In this document: positions 23,490 to 23,857 of the stretch, piece by piece
How positions within the stretch are numbered: position 1 is the first letter of the stretch
How the letters are laid out: each line of letters begins with the position of its first letter
NCBI GenBank assembly: GCA_020718925.1
Contig: DYRC01000018.1
Span: 2,096 to 25,952, forward strand
DNA: 23,857 nt
Direction: 5' to 3'
Source of the DNA: Desulfonema limicola
Lineage (GTDB): Bacteria; Desulfobacterota; Desulfobacteria; Desulfobacterales; DYRC01
Translations under genes and position numbers: made by a program
Notes under the pieces: model-generated
The model's input: only the letters and a program-made list of their open reading frames with translations
The model's database searches: none
Told to the model about the DNA's origin: nothing

Positions 23490-23857
23490 ATGATAAAAGA
23501 CGCACTCACACATACGATTGCTGTCTCAGTATTTGTCAGGGGATTTATCATCTTCAATCTTATACTATTTCCTCTGACAGTGTTAATGAGCTTTTTTATT
23601 GCGACTATGGGCGCCGCTAATCCTGATAAGCCCGGTTTTCTGCGTTCTTTCGGTATCACAGCAGGGTTTGTCTATGGTACGCCGCTCGTTGCGCTGATAT
23701 GGCTTATCGCGTTAGGCAAGGTCTTTGATTTCGTATTACAGATAGTGCCGATAACAACTCCGGTCGTGTCATGTACCGGCATTGTTATAGCCGCTGTTCT
23801 TTTTGTCATTGCAGGAAATATTTTTATAGATAATCTGTATCAATTCAGACAAGGTAA
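23490..23857 (+). CDS. Unrecognised membrane protein (3' end outside window)
   Basis: ATG 23490 behind GGAGG (23477-23481) opens a frame that stays open to the window edge (122 codons). It predicts about three membrane segments: 'FVRGFIIFNLILFPLTVLMS', 'ITAGFVYGTPLVALIWLIAL' and 'TGIVIAAVLFVIAGNIFI'. The intervening loops contain 'GAANPDKPGFLRSFG'. No family is recognised. The strong ribosome site and hydrophobic pattern support a real gene. Confidence 0.7.
   Translation, partial: MIKDALTHTIAVSVFVRGFIIFNLILFPLTVLMSFFIATMGAANPDKPGFLRSFGITAGFVYGTPLVALIWLIALGKVFDFVLQIVPITTPVVSCTGIVIAAVLFVIAGNIFIDNLYQFRQG

Overview
The window looks like a Gram-negative chromosome of moderate GC (roughly 40-45% by eye). 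The best guess is a sulfate-reducer-like member of the Desulfobacterota. This is inferred from the gene mix (SapC family, UPF0175/DUF3368 pair, DUF29, FecR plus OmpA lipoprotein, PEP-CTERM protein, exosortase-type polysaccharide genes, dispersed GC-rich palindromes) and not from any marker gene.

Left part (1-3553): a coiled-coil PD-(D/E)XK protein, a UPF0175 antitoxin whose DUF3368 PIN partner has lost its middle third, a SapC-family protein, a small Cys protein and phosphoglycerate kinase. The last three are coupled by 4-bp overlaps.

Middle part (3583-11442): a probable defence island. It holds an AAA ATPase (DUF3696 type) with a PIN-like nuclease, a second ABC/AAA ATPase with an uncharacterised partner, and a 1037-aa restriction-methylation fusion of type IIG layout. 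A FecR-domain protein and an OmpA lipoprotein sit between the two ATPase pairs. Housekeeping-like genes follow (11484-14339): DUF29, a NIL-domain ferredoxin, YebC, a possible 43-aa peptide behind a strong hairpin, and an unrecognised protein.

Right part (14383-23199): a PEP-CTERM protein on the minus strand with a very good sigma-54 promoter. Divergent from it runs a polysaccharide operon: exosortase-associated-type glycosyltransferase, ThiF/E1-like enzyme, acyltransferase, O-antigen-ligase-like protein, a secreted rhodanese, a DegT-type aminotransferase, a deleted acyltransferase remnant and a Wzx-like flippase. The end holds a fragment of a solute-binding protein, a MITE-like element and the start of a membrane protein.

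The most exciting item is the rhodanese gene at 19910-20407. Its frame is interrupted by two TGA codons in the motif Y-*-P-*-P-S-E, exactly where rhodanese relatives have Y-C-x-C-P-x-E. The frame then runs on through the rest of the rhodanese domain and ends in an ATGA overlap with the next gene. This is the pattern expected of a periplasmic selenoprotein with a Sec-x-Sec active site. Also notable are a GC-rich palindromic repeat inserted in frame in the aminotransferase, with a near-identical copy behind pgk, and the two ATPase-effector pairs.
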